Source: Seonamhaeicola aphaedonensis (lineage in GTDB: Bacteria > Bacteroidota > Bacteroidia > Flavobacteriales > Flavobacteriaceae). From it: DNA of 64,000 bases. The notes under the pieces are model-generated. The model worked only from the letters and a program-made list of their open reading frames with translations. It did not search any database and was not told the origin of the DNA. The translations under genes and the position numbers were made by a program. The stretch spans positions 310,001-374,000 of the forward strand of contig NZ_QRDX01000003.1 in assembly GCF_003386195.1 (NCBI RefSeq). Reading direction: 5' to 3'. The first letter of the stretch is position 1. The number at the start of each line of letters is the position of its first letter. This document shows positions 17,485 through 26,014 of the stretch, piece after piece.

Positions 17485-18350
17485 TATTTAAAATCTATAA
17501 AATTTGTTGGATTGATAGGATACCCATCATTCCATAGTTCAAAATGTAAATGAGGTCCTGTTGAAAGTTCACCTGTATTTCCAGCCATAGCAATAACTTC
17601 TCCAGCCTTCACCAAATCGCCTTGCGATTTTGTTAACGATGCATTATGCTTGTAGACCGAAATAAGTCCGTAACTATGTTCTAAAATAATCACATAACCT
17701 GTAGCCACAGTCCATTCAGAGAAAATAACAACGCCATCGGCAGTGGCTTTAACAGGCGTGTCCTTGGACACAACAATATCAACTGCATAATGTTTTTCTT
17801 CTAGGTTATAATGCTCACTAATAGTTCCGCTTACGGGTGGAAATAATACAAAATTGGTTGCTGTGGTAGCTAACTCAAATAGATTATATTTATCTTCTTT
17901 ATCTACCTTTTCTCTTAAAATGGAATCTTCTGCTGTTGGAGCTAAATCTACTTCACTAGCTTCTAATTTCACAGCTTCAATTATAGAATCTTTATTAAAA
18001 TCTGCAGCACTTACATCTCCTTTTAGTACTTTTTTTATCGAACCGTAATACAGTTCATTCATAGCAATGATACGTTGCAGCGAATCAGTTTTAAAACTAA
18101 GTTCTGTTGCCTTATTTTTTAACGCTGTTGACGAATATCCTGGGATATATTCTCGTAATGGTGTAAATGCAATGATAAGATAGGTAATCGTTATAAGAAA
18201 TAAAGCCGACAAAGCCCCCAACACAAATACGTTTAGCCTTGTTAGTTTAAAAGATAAGCGCTCCTCAAAAGTATGCTCATTAAGAATAACAAGCCTGTAC
18301 TTATCAAGTAATTTCCTTTTAATCCTTTTTGGTTCCTTTTTTCTTTTCAT
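17484..18350 (-). CDS. M23-family metallopeptidase, membrane-anchored
   Basis: A 288-residue protein from the ATG at 18348-18350; a TTG three codons earlier is less likely. It has a basic N-terminus, a transmembrane segment near residues 30-52 and a C-terminal LytM domain. The domain shows HYAVDIV (zinc His and Asp), then HNASL and GPHLHFELW with the last histidines. Such proteins cut peptidoglycan cross-links or, when degenerate, activate amidases; here the zinc residues look intact. It lies directly upstream of and abutting the GH3-like gene. Confidence 0.9.
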   Translation of the reverse strand: MKRKKEPKRIKRKLLDKYRLVILNEHTFEERLSFKLTRLNVFVLGALSALFLITITYLIIAFTPLREYIPGYSSTALKNKATELSFKTDSLQRIIAMNELYYGSIKKVLKGDVSAADFNKDSIIEAVKLEASEVDLAPTAEDSILREKVDKEDKYNLFELATTATNFVLFPPVSGTISEHYNLEEKHYAVDIVVSKDTPVKATADGVVIFSEWTVATGYVIILEHSYGLISVYKHNASLTKSQGDLVKAGEVIAMAGNTGELSTGPHLHFELWNDGYPINPTNFIDFK

Positions 18351-18356
18351 TGAAAG

Positions 18357-18364
18357 CAAAAATA
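18357..18364 (-). promoter_or_regulatory. -7 promoter element for the M23 peptidase gene
   Basis: It reads TATTTTTG on the minus strand, only 6 bp before the ATG, which would give a leaderless or nearly leaderless transcript. Confidence 0.4.
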
Positions 18365-18438
18365 AAGAATTTTATGGCAAGACATCTTATGCAAATACTA
18401 AAGTTATACTTTAAACGATATTATTAAACTATAATTAT

Positions 18439-18446
18439 TAACTTTG
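18439..18446 (+). promoter_or_regulatory. -7 promoter element for tatA
   Basis: TAACTTTG matches TAnnTTTG and lies 18 bp before the tatA ATG. Its position also argues against the TTG at 18444, which overlaps it, as the start. Confidence 0.5.
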
Positions 18447-18464
18447 CTTTTTAAATTGATTATT

Positions 18465-18647
18465 ATGAGTTTATATATGTTACCGTTAGCTATTGGACCT
18501 TGGCAAATAGCACTGATTGTTGTTGTTGTTTTGTTGTTGTTTGGAGGTAAAAAAATTCCAGAATTGATGCGTGGTTTAGGTAGTGGAATAAAAGAGTTTA
18601 AAGATGCCAGCAAAGAGGAGAATGATGAAACTAAAGGAAAAGAATAA
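18465..18647 (+). CDS. tatA: Sec-independent protein translocase TatA/TatE
   Basis: A 60-residue protein starting [14 protein letters not shown]. It has one N-terminal membrane helix ([14 protein letters not shown]), the [14 protein letters not shown] hinge and amphipathic helix, and a charged tail. These are the defining features of the pore-forming Tat subunit for folded-protein export. The start at 18465 is chosen because the TTG upstream would lie inside the promoter element. It is monocistronic with a strong terminator 20 bp downstream. tatC is not in the window. Confidence 0.93.
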   Translation: MSLYMLPLAIGPWQIALIVVVVLLLFGGKKIPELMRGLGSGIKEFKDASKEENDETKGKE

Positions 18648-18666
18648 AATTTTATTTTTTATATCG

Positions 18667-18698
18667 AAAAGCCAGCGCGTTGCGCTGGCTTTTTTTTT
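18667..18698 (+). terminator. Rho-independent terminator after tatA
   Basis: GCCAGCGC (18671-18678) pairs with GCGCTGGC (18682-18689) over a 3-base loop, followed by nine T residues. Confidence 0.95.
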
Positions 18699-18719
18699 GT
18701 GTTACTTTATTGTTGAAGA

Positions 18720-19730
18720 TTACTCAATCTTAACAGATTTTATAATTGATTCTAACTCCAGCATGTAATTACGCTTTTCTACTGAGGGAGCAAACACGAA
18801 ACCTTCGATACCGACCCAACGTTTATTAACTTTATCCTCTATGGTATAATTTATAAAAGGCCCTCCCATAAAATCATTTGTTAATTCCCAAATACCCTTA
18901 GTTTCATAGGCAGGTTTGTTATCTACTATGGTTTCTGCGTGGAAAGGCGTATAGGCATCCTCTGTTACCATAAAAGAACTTATTTTATTACCGTTAGCAT
19001 CAACTGTTTCATCTAAGCGCCCTTTAAAATATGCTTGCCCAATAGAGTCTCTAATTTTTATTATTTGAGTTACAGTGCTATCGTTTCGCTTTAAAGCCCC
19101 ATAAGGCAAATCGTAAATCATGATATGGGCATGCCCTGTGGTAATATTTTTTCTAAACCAAAATAGATTATCTTCACTTTTAGCTAAATCATAAATTGAT
19201 GGAAACTGAATGGTTAGCCCTAATTTTTCTTTTATTTTAGTAACGTAATGATGTGGTGATTTAGCCATCTGGCGCTGCCTTTCTTCAATTTCCATGGCTC
19301 TAAATGTATTTACTATTTTTTCAGCATTTTCTGAGATTACATCAATCACATCTTGTTTACTTTTACCTGAAACTGTAATGACTTTTTGTGGTTTGGCATA
19401 AACATTTTCCATTATATCCATTCCTGAATTTCCATCCATCTCTACCTTTAAAATAGTTCTGTTCTTTGTTACAAATCCTGAAAAAACGGAAGGTGGAATC
19501 TGACTCAATGTAAACATGGGTTCGTCCTGCGGAAGTCCGTAAACAATTTGAGTTAGCACTTCTCTAATGGCTTCCCCAACACTACCATTCCATAAGTCAT
19601 TTTCTACAACTACGGAAACATGATTTATATTACCGCTGGAGTCAAAAAGAAATTTGTCAGACGCACTGTTTTTGTCTTTACATGACAATACTAGCAACAA
19701 AACTATGGCCGATAAAAAGATTTTTCTCAT
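18720..19730 (-). CDS. DUF4837-family lipoprotein
   Basis: A 336-residue protein with a lipoprotein signal (LLLVLSCKDK, Cys17). The body matches the DUF4837 family conserved in Bacteroidota as I recall it, for example VVVENDLWNGSVGEAIREVL and a central FPSIYDLAKSEDNLFWFRK. Function is unknown; location is the periplasm or outer membrane. It follows the lytic transglycosylase gene after 25 bp, so the two are probably co-transcribed and may both act at the cell envelope. Confidence 0.85.
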   Translation of the reverse strand: MRKIFLSAIVLLLVLSCKDKNSASDKFLFDSSGNINHVSVVVENDLWNGSVGEAIREVLTQIVYGLPQDEPMFTLSQIPPSVFSGFVTKNRTILKVEMDGNSGMDIMENVYAKPQKVITVSGKSKQDVIDVISENAEKIVNTFRAMEIEERQRQMAKSPHHYVTKIKEKLGLTIQFPSIYDLAKSEDNLFWFRKNITTGHAHIMIYDLPYGALKRNDSTVTQIIKIRDSIGQAYFKGRLDETVDANGNKISSFMVTEDAYTPFHAETIVDNKPAYETKGIWELTNDFMGGPFINYTIEDKVNKRWVGIEGFVFAPSVEKRNYMLELESIIKSVKIE

Positions 19731-19755
19731 CTGTATTTTATAATTTTAAAAGGAA

Positions 19756-21318
19756 TTAACCTTTGGATATTTTAAGTTTCATTCCAGGTTTTAGGTTATT
19801 ACCACTAATACCATTCCAATCTCGAATATTTTGAACAGAAACTCCAGAAAATTTTTGTGAAATGCTCCATAAAGAATCTCCATTCTTTACTGTGTAGATA
19901 ATTACGTCTTCAGAAAGTGGTTTAGTAATGGTTTTCTTTTTGGTTGATGAAGAAGACGAAACCACCTGAGGTGTATAAGGTTTGCGCGGGTAAATTGTAA
20001 GTCTTTGACCAATTTGCAAATCATTATTTCTTAGTCCATTCCATTGTTTAATTTGGCTAACTCTAACGCTGTAGCGTCTTGCAATTTTGCCTAAGTAATC
20101 ACCAGATTGTACTTTGTAACGTACTCTATCTGTAGCATTAAAAAACTGTGGCAATGGCTTTTCTCTTTTTGCAAATTCTTCCTTAACAAAAGCATATATT
20201 TTTTCTTCATTATTTACAAAAGTACCTACAACATCTCGTGGAAGTCTTAAATAATAATGCTCTCCTTTTATAACTGGAATAATATCTAATTTATAGGAGG
20301 GGTTTAAAAATTGAAGTTGCTCTACCGGTGTACCCGTAACTTCGGAAACTTGATCTAGAGTAATCATATTTTTAACTAGAACAGTATCTGTTTCTGTTAA
20401 TGTAAACTCAGGCTTTATTTTTTTAAAACCATGCGCTTCAGCGTATTCAAATATGTACATATTAGCTAAAAAGGCGGGCAAATATCCTGCTGTTTCTCTT
20501 GGTAAATTATGCCTGATGTTCCAATAGTTTTTATAACCTCCCGAACGACGAATAGCCTTAGTTACATTGCCTGGACCCGAATTGTATGCCGCCAGAGCCA
20601 AATCCCAATCGCCAAATATTTCATAAAGTTTGGCTAGGTATTTAGTAGCTGCTTTGGTTGATTTTATAGGATCACTTCGTTCATCAACATAACTACTCAC
20701 ATCTAGGCCATACATTTTACCTGTGCTAAACATAAACTGCCACAACCCAGTTGCACCAACTCTGGATTTTGCTTTAGGTTTTAAGGCAGATTCTACAATA
20801 GCTAAATATTTTATTTCTAAAGGAATATTGGCATTATCTAATTCACGTTCAAACATTGGGAAGTAGAAATGACTTAAGGTTAATAACCTTTGTATTAAAT
20901 CTCTTCGGTGTTTCAAATAGGACTTAATAACACTTTCTAAAGAGGGGCTATACTCAACATTAAAAGGTGTTCTGGCATTAAGCGCTTCTAACCTTGCTTT
21001 TAAAGTATCTGTGGGCAGTTCTGGATACTCAACGTCTTTAAAATCTAATTCTGAAACTGTTTTATAAATGGTATCAAACAGATTATTACTGTAAAGTTCC
21101 TGAAGCCATTTTTCGTCTATATTAGCAGCTAATTCATGGTCCTCTAGCTTCTTAATATCTATACTATCTGTAACCGTTTCAATTGGTTTAACAATTTGCT
21201 TCCCATAAACCAAGGTGTCCTTTACTACAAATGATAACGAATCTATCTCATTTTGTGCAAGAGACAGACAAAATGAAAAACTAAATAAAAATGTAAGTAT
21301 ATAAAAACGAAAAGCCAT
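19756..21318 (-). CDS. Membrane-bound lytic transglycosylase (MltD-like) with two LysM domains
   Basis: A 520-residue secreted protein with a signal peptide (about residues 1-21). The SLT catalytic domain has the catalytic Glu at 176 in AIVESALKPKAKS followed by GATGLWQFM, and AYNSGPGNV further on. Two C-terminal LysM repeats (about 405-448 and 473-517) bind peptidoglycan. The family cleaves the glycan strand to anhydro-muropeptides. The layout is that of MltD. It is co-directional with the DUF4837 gene. Confidence 0.94.
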   Translation of the reverse strand: MAFRFYILTFLFSFSFCLSLAQNEIDSLSFVVKDTLVYGKQIVKPIETVTDSIDIKKLEDHELAANIDEKWLQELYSNNLFDTIYKTVSELDFKDVEYPELPTDTLKARLEALNARTPFNVEYSPSLESVIKSYLKHRRDLIQRLLTLSHFYFPMFERELDNANIPLEIKYLAIVESALKPKAKSRVGATGLWQFMFSTGKMYGLDVSSYVDERSDPIKSTKAATKYLAKLYEIFGDWDLALAAYNSGPGNVTKAIRRSGGYKNYWNIRHNLPRETAGYLPAFLANMYIFEYAEAHGFKKIKPEFTLTETDTVLVKNMITLDQVSEVTGTPVEQLQFLNPSYKLDIIPVIKGEHYYLRLPRDVVGTFVNNEEKIYAFVKEEFAKREKPLPQFFNATDRVRYKVQSGDYLGKIARRYSVRVSQIKQWNGLRNNDLQIGQRLTIYPRKPYTPQVVSSSSSTKKKTITKPLSEDVIIYTVKNGDSLWSISQKFSGVSVQNIRDWNGISGNNLKPGMKLKISKG

Positions 21319-21414
21319 AGTATCTATTCTATATGAATGATAGTATGGCTAAATTCGTGTTTTTTGCGGTAAATAAAAAATTTGATTCCTTAAGTTGTAA
21401 AATCTTTTATTTTT

Positions 21415-21520
21415 ATAAATGCGTTAGCGATTGAAGCAAGTTACCCTGTCTACCTGCGTTATCGCAAGCTAGCGTGTAATGCTTAAAGTACGACCCTGAA
21501 ATTGTTTCAGGGAAGGCCTT
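21415..21520. repeat. Structured non-coding repeat-like stretch after pgk
   Basis: It contains GCGTTAGCGATTGAAGC at its left end, which resembles a Bacteroidota intergenic repeat, and a perfect hairpin CCCTGAAA/TTTCAGGG at 21494-21501/21505-21512. The hairpin lies about 15 bp beyond the pgk stop but has no following T-run, so terminator function is uncertain. Confidence 0.4.
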
Positions 21521-21526
21521 AAAAAA

Positions 21527-22714
21527 TTACTCTAAAATAGCTGCAATTCCTGGAAGTGTTTTGCCTTCTAAGCTTTCTAGCATAGCACCGCCACCTGTAC
21601 TTACATAACTTACCTTATCTTGAAAACCAAATTGCTTAACTGCCGCTACAGAATCTCCACCGCCTACAAGAGAGAACGCTCCATTTTTAGTAGCCTCAGC
21701 TATTGAATTTCCTAAATCTATGGTACCGCCAGCAAAACTTTCCATTTCAAAAACTCCAAGAGGACCGTTCCAAAGAATGGTTTTAGATTCTTTAACTACT
21801 TTATCAAAAATTGCTCTTGATTTTGGTCCAGCATCAACACCTTCCCATCCATCTGGAATGGCATTAATATCACATATTTGCGTATTGGCATTGTTACTAA
21901 AATCATCTGCAGCAATAGTATCTACCGGAATATGTACTTGTACATTTTTTTCTTTGGCTTGCTTTAAAATATTTAAAGCCAATTCTAGCTTATCATCTTC
22001 ACAAATTGAATTACCAATGCTTCCGCCTTGGGCTTTAACAAAAGTAAATGCCATACCTCCACCAATAATTAAATGGTCTACCTTATCTAAAATATTTTCT
22101 ATAATAGTAATTTTTGATGACACTTTTGCTCCACCCAATATGGCTAAAACAGGTTTTTCTCCTGTTTCCATTACTTTTTTAATACTTTCTATTTCTTGTG
22201 CTAATAAACTTCCAAAGCATTTGTCTTTTGGAAAAAACTGTGCTACAATAGTAGTTGATGCATGGGCTCTGTGCGCCGTACCAAAAGCATCGTTTACATA
22301 TATGTCTCCTAATTTAGAAAGCTTTTGTGCAAAGTCAACATCACCTGCTGTTTCCTCTTTATAGTAACGTAAGTTTTCTAATAGTAAAACTTGACCTGGC
22401 TCTAAACTTGCCGCTGCAGCCTCTACATCTTCACCAATACAATCTGGTACAAACTTAACTTCTACACCTAAAACATCTTGTACTTTTTCGACAATATGCT
22501 TTAATGAAAACTCCTCTTGAAATCCTTTTGGACGCCCAAGATGCGACATTAAAATACAGCATCCACCATCCTCTAAAATTTTAATAATGGTTGGTTTTGC
22601 CGATATAATTCTGGTAGCATCAGTAACTTCAAATTTTTCATTCAAAGGCACATTGAAATCTACACGTATTAAGGCTTTTTTATTTTCGAAATTAAAATCG
22701 TTTAGAGTCTTCAT
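21527..22714 (-). CDS. pgk: Phosphoglycerate kinase
   Basis: The glycolytic enzyme that transfers phosphate from 1,3-bisphosphoglycerate to ADP. Its 395 residues cover both domains. Motifs are RVDFNVPLN near the N-terminus, [33 protein letters not shown], and the C-terminal nucleotide site with GGGDSVAAV and STGGGAMLE. It is monocistronic with its own promoter. Confidence 0.98.
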   Translation of the reverse strand: MKTLNDFNFENKKALIRVDFNVPLNEKFEVTDATRIISAKPTIIKILEDGGCCILMSHLGRPKGFQEEFSLKHIVEKVQDVLGVEVKFVPDCIGEDVEAAAASLEPGQVLLLENLRYYKEETAGDVDFAQKLSKLGDIYVNDAFGTAHRAHASTTIVAQFFPKDKCFGSLLAQEIESIKKVMETGEKPVLAILGGAKVSSKITIIENILDKVDHLIIGGGMAFTFVKAQGGSIGNSICEDDKLELALNILKQAKEKNVQVHIPVDTIAADDFSNNANTQICDINAIPDGWEGVDAGPKSRAIFDKVVKESKTILWNGPLGVFEMESFAGGTIDLGNSIAEATKNGAFSLVGGGDSVAAVKQFGFQDKVSYVSTGGGAMLESLEGKTLPGIAAILE

Positions 22715-22741
22715 TTTTATAATATTAACTTATTAATTCAA

Positions 22742-22749
22742 CAAAAGTA
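22742..22749 (-). promoter_or_regulatory. -7 promoter element for pgk
   Basis: It reads TACTTTTG on the minus strand, 27 bp before the ATG. A TTG at about 22766-22768 may be the -33 element at a 16-bp spacing. Confidence 0.5.
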
Positions 22750-22880
22750 ACTAATTAAACTGCACCAAAAAATGTCTTTTTTAACGAAAACGTTTGAAGT
22801 CGTAAAGATTTTTTAAAAAGTTATTTTTTGTGATGTTAATGACTAAAATAATTAAGAACATCTTAAAACAAATTTCAATA

Positions 22881-22912
22881 AAAAAAACCGTCAAACTTGA
22901 GTTTAACGGTTT
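22881..22912 (-). terminator. Rho-independent terminator for the T9SS protein gene
   Basis: On the minus strand, ACCGTTAAAC pairs with GTTTGACGGT (one mismatch) and is followed by a run of eight T residues. It lies 28 bp after the stop of the gene at 22940. Confidence 0.85.
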
Positions 22913-22939
22913 CATAAAATTAAATAATTTCCTAATTGT

Positions 22940-23788
22940 TTACCTTTTGATAATTTTTGATGATTGAACTATACCTTCAGATACTATCTTCATTATATAA
23001 ATTCCAACAGGATAATTTGTTAAGTCAACAGAATATTGTTTCGATTTGAGCTTTCGCCTCATTAATTCCTTTCCTAATAAATTATAGATAGATATTTCAT
23101 CTAAAACCACATTAGCCTTAAAATTAACATGATTTCTAGTTGGATTTGGACCAAAAGAAAACCCATTAATTAAACCGTCTTTATTGGATAAAGTTGCTGT
23201 TTCAATCTCAAATTTATCAAAACCTAAATACTCATTTCCGTTTTGATACACCACTAATCTCATTCTTACATAATCATGCCCCGAAGGGATATTGTAATTA
23301 AATTTATTCCATCCACGTGAATTAAAATTTCCGTTAGAGGTTGTTTTGAATACATCTTCTTTAAAGTCTGCAGAATTCCAATCTGTAGCATTATCATATC
23401 TTAATTCATAATAGATATAATCTCCTTTATCTAAACCTACATATTGCACTTGAAAAGACAATTCTGCTTCTAATCCGCCTAAATAAATACTATCAAAAGT
23501 CAGAATATGTTCTGGTGAAGCTTGACCTGTTATCTGCTCAGAGTATTCATTATCTAAATCACGTCCTGCTAAAAAACTTGATCCAGAATGCGGTCCTGAA
23601 ATTCTACCATTAGCTCCAGACTGATTTCTCCAAACATCTGTCCCACTATTATTAAAATAAAAAGGGATGTTAGATGAATAGTTCCAATTATCCTCCTCTT
23701 TGTTATCAAAGCCTTGTTTAGCAGACTGTGCATTTAAATAAAATACACAAACAAGAAAAATTACGAATGAAATAGTAGTTCTTTTCAT
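22940..23788 (-). CDS. Secreted protein with type IX secretion sorting domain
   Basis: A 282-residue protein with a Sec signal peptide (about residues 1-20). Its middle is a beta-rich region of a jelly-roll or carbohydrate-binding kind. The C-terminal domain of about 75 residues matches T9SS type A sorting signals, with FGPNPTRNHVNFK, ISIYNLLGKELM and YPVGIYIMKI. The protein is therefore probably exported through the gliding-motility-linked secretion system and released or attached at the surface. The middle domain has no catalytic motif I recognise. It is monocistronic. Confidence 0.87.
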   Translation of the reverse strand: MKRTTISFVIFLVCVFYLNAQSAKQGFDNKEEDNWNYSSNIPFYFNNSGTDVWRNQSGANGRISGPHSGSSFLAGRDLDNEYSEQITGQASPEHILTFDSIYLGGLEAELSFQVQYVGLDKGDYIYYELRYDNATDWNSADFKEDVFKTTSNGNFNSRGWNKFNYNIPSGHDYVRMRLVVYQNGNEYLGFDKFEIETATLSNKDGLINGFSFGPNPTRNHVNFKANVVLDEISIYNLLGKELMRRKLKSKQYSVDLTNYPVGIYIMKIVSEGIVQSSKIIKR

Positions 23789-23926
23789 GGCGTTTTAATG
23801 TTAAACAATTAAAAACTAATAGATTAATGAGGGACTCAAACTTATTACAAAATACAATCACCCCCTATTATATTCGATAATTAGCCTTTTATTTAGGTCT
23901 ATTACATAAACCATTAGCTTTTCTAC

Positions 23927-23934
23927 TATATTTG
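23927..23934 (+). promoter_or_regulatory. -7 promoter element for holB
   Basis: TATATTTG lies only 4 bp before the holB ATG, so the transcript would begin at or next to the start codon. Confidence 0.45.
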
Positions 23935-23938
23935 TTCT

Positions 23939-25093
23939 ATGCTTTTCAAAGATGTTTTAGGACAAGAACATATTAAAAATCATCTTACTCAGAGTGTGGA
24001 TAATGGAAGGATATCACATGCTCAATTGTTTGTTGGTAATGAAGGCTCAGGCACTTTACCTATGGCCTTGGCCTATGCTCAATACATATTGTGTAATAAC
24101 AGGCAAGGTGAAAATAATACAGGAAATGAAGCTTGTAACTTGAAGTTTCAAAATTTATCGCATCCAGATTTACATTTTGCTTTTCCTGTAACGACTTCAG
24201 AAAAGGCTAAAAAACACCCTGTTTCCAGTCATTATCTTGAAGAATGGCGCCAACTGTTAAAAGAACAACCTTACGGAAATCTTTTTGATTGGTACAAACT
24301 ATTGGGAGTGGACAATAAACAAGGGCAAATTGGTGTTGATGAAGCTCAAGATATTATAAAAGCATTATCACTTAAGGCCTATGAAGGAGGTTATAAGATT
24401 ATGCTTATATGGATGGCCGAAAAAATGAATAGCGCCTGTGCTAATAAACTTTTAAAACTTATTGAAGAACCACCAAACAAAACTATTTTTTTACTTATTG
24501 CTGAAGACGAAGAGCAAATAATTAATACTATTAGGTCACGTTGTCAAGTTTTGCATTTTCCCCCCTTAGCTGAAAACGTTATAAAGGAAGCTCTGTTGGA
24601 AAATTATCAAGTAGACGAAGCAGTGGCCACTAAAATAGCACATCAAGCTAATGGTAATTATAATAAAGCTTGCGATTTAGTGTATCAAGACTCTGAGGAC
24701 ATTCAGTTTGAAGAATGGTTTATTTTTTGGGTTCGTAGCGCTTTTAAAGCAAAAGGCAATAAAGCTGCTATTCATGATTTAATTTCTTGGAGTGAGAATA
24801 TTGCTAAAACAGGTCGGGAAACCCAAAAACAATTTTTACAATTTTGCATCGGCTTTTTTAGGCAAGCACTTTTGTTGAATTATAACGCTTCAGATCTGGT
24901 GTATTTAGAACCTAAAACAGAAGCGTTTAAACTAGAAAAATTTGCACCTTTTATTCATGGCAATAATATTTTAGAAATAAGTAATGAATTACAAGACGCT
25001 ATATACCATATTGAACGAAATGGTAATTCTAAAATAATCTTAACCGATTTATCCATAAAACTTACACGTTTGCTTCATAAAAAATCTGCATAG
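23939..25093 (+). CDS. holB: DNA polymerase III delta-prime subunit
   Basis: Clamp-loader subunit. The 384-residue protein starts LFKDVLGQEHIKNHL and keeps the AAA+ fold, with the sensor-like segment VDEAQDIIKALS, ANKLLKLIEEPP and the SRC motif in IRSRCQVLHFP. The usual Walker A is degenerate (GNEGSGTLPMALA), as is normal for delta-prime, which does not bind ATP. It is followed without a gap by the lipid-kinase-like gene at 25094. Confidence 0.94.
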   Translation: MLFKDVLGQEHIKNHLTQSVDNGRISHAQLFVGNEGSGTLPMALAYAQYILCNNRQGENNTGNEACNLKFQNLSHPDLHFAFPVTTSEKAKKHPVSSHYLEEWRQLLKEQPYGNLFDWYKLLGVDNKQGQIGVDEAQDIIKALSLKAYEGGYKIMLIWMAEKMNSACANKLLKLIEEPPNKTIFLLIAEDEEQIINTIRSRCQVLHFPPLAENVIKEALLENYQVDEAVATKIAHQANGNYNKACDLVYQDSEDIQFEEWFIFWVRSAFKAKGNKAAIHDLISWSENIAKTGRETQKQFLQFCIGFFRQALLLNYNASDLVYLEPKTEAFKLEKFAPFIHGNNILEISNELQDAIYHIERNGNSKIILTDLSIKLTRLLHKKSA

Positions 25094-26014
25094 ATGAAGC
25101 TAGCTTTAAAAAAGTGGTTCGTAATTGTAAATCCTACTTCTGGAAACAATACAGCTAAAAAATTATGGCCAGAAATTAAGCGTCTCCTTACACATTATGA
25201 GTTTGATGTTGACTATGCGTTTACAGAATATGAAAGACACAGTATCAAGCTTACTCATAAAGCCCTAGAACTTCACTACAAAAATATTATTTGTGTAGGT
25301 GGTGATGGCACTCTACACAATATTGTAAATGGGATTATGACTCAAAATTATTTCCCCACGTCTGAAATATATGTTGGAGTCATTCCCATAGGAACTGGAA
25401 ATGATTGGGTAAGAACATTTAAAATCTCTAGTCATATTGAATCTGCAATCAAAACTATAAAAAAAGGTCATGTATTAACCCAAGACATTGGGATGATTAA
25501 TTTTATAACCGGCACAAACTCTCCTGAATACTTTATAAATCTTGCCGGTACTGGTTTTGATGGATTTGTGGTTTCTAAAGTAGCCAAAATGAAATACTTG
25601 GGAAAGGTAGCTTACCTGATTGGGGCTCTTGTTAGTCTGTTTTCGTTTAAAAATTTCAACTCTAAGGTAACCGTTAATAATGAAAACGTTTCTGGAAAAA
25701 CATTAATGATACTTATAGGGTTGTGTAAATATTCTGGTGGAGGCATGCAATTAACTGATAATCCGAATCCTTTTGATGGAAAGTTTGATGTAAGTATAGC
25801 CCAAAACTTAAACAAATTTGAAATTATAAAAAATATTCCCAAACTATTCAATGGAAAAATTACTCACTACAAAAAGGTGAAAACTTATAAAACTAGTAGA
25901 CTAAAAGTGGTGTTTAAAAATACGCTCCCTTTTGTTCAGGCAGATGGCGAGTTAATAAGTGAAGGGAATTTTGAAGTAAAAATTATTGAAAAAGCATTTT
26001 CTTTTTATGGCTAA
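25094..26014 (+). CDS. YegS/diacylglycerol-kinase-like lipid kinase
   Basis: A 306-residue protein with the DAGK catalytic domain: IVNPTSGNNTAKKLW at the N-terminus, the nucleotide loop VGGDGTLHNIVNG and PIGTGNDWVRTF. It ends with the beta-sandwich C-terminal domain containing VQADGE. Members phosphorylate diacylglycerol or similar lipids at the inner membrane. It starts on the base after the holB stop and ends with a 4-bp convergent overlap with the TonB receptor gene. Confidence 0.92.
   Translation: MKLALKKWFVIVNPTSGNNTAKKLWPEIKRLLTHYEFDVDYAFTEYERHSIKLTHKALELHYKNIICVGGDGTLHNIVNGIMTQNYFPTSEIYVGVIPIGTGNDWVRTFKISSHIESAIKTIKKGHVLTQDIGMINFITGTNSPEYFINLAGTGFDGFVVSKVAKMKYLGKVAYLIGALVSLFSFKNFNSKVTVNNENVSGKTLMILIGLCKYSGGGMQLTDNPNPFDGKFDVSIAQNLNKFEIIKNIPKLFNGKITHYKKVKTYKTSRLKVVFKNTLPFVQADGELISEGNFEVKIIEKAFSFYG

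Noticed and set aside
21720-22364. A 214-codon open frame antisense to pgk
   Set aside because: It lies wholly within pgk, a certain gene, and its product shows no domain. Antisense frames of this kind are usual in AT-rich coding DNA.
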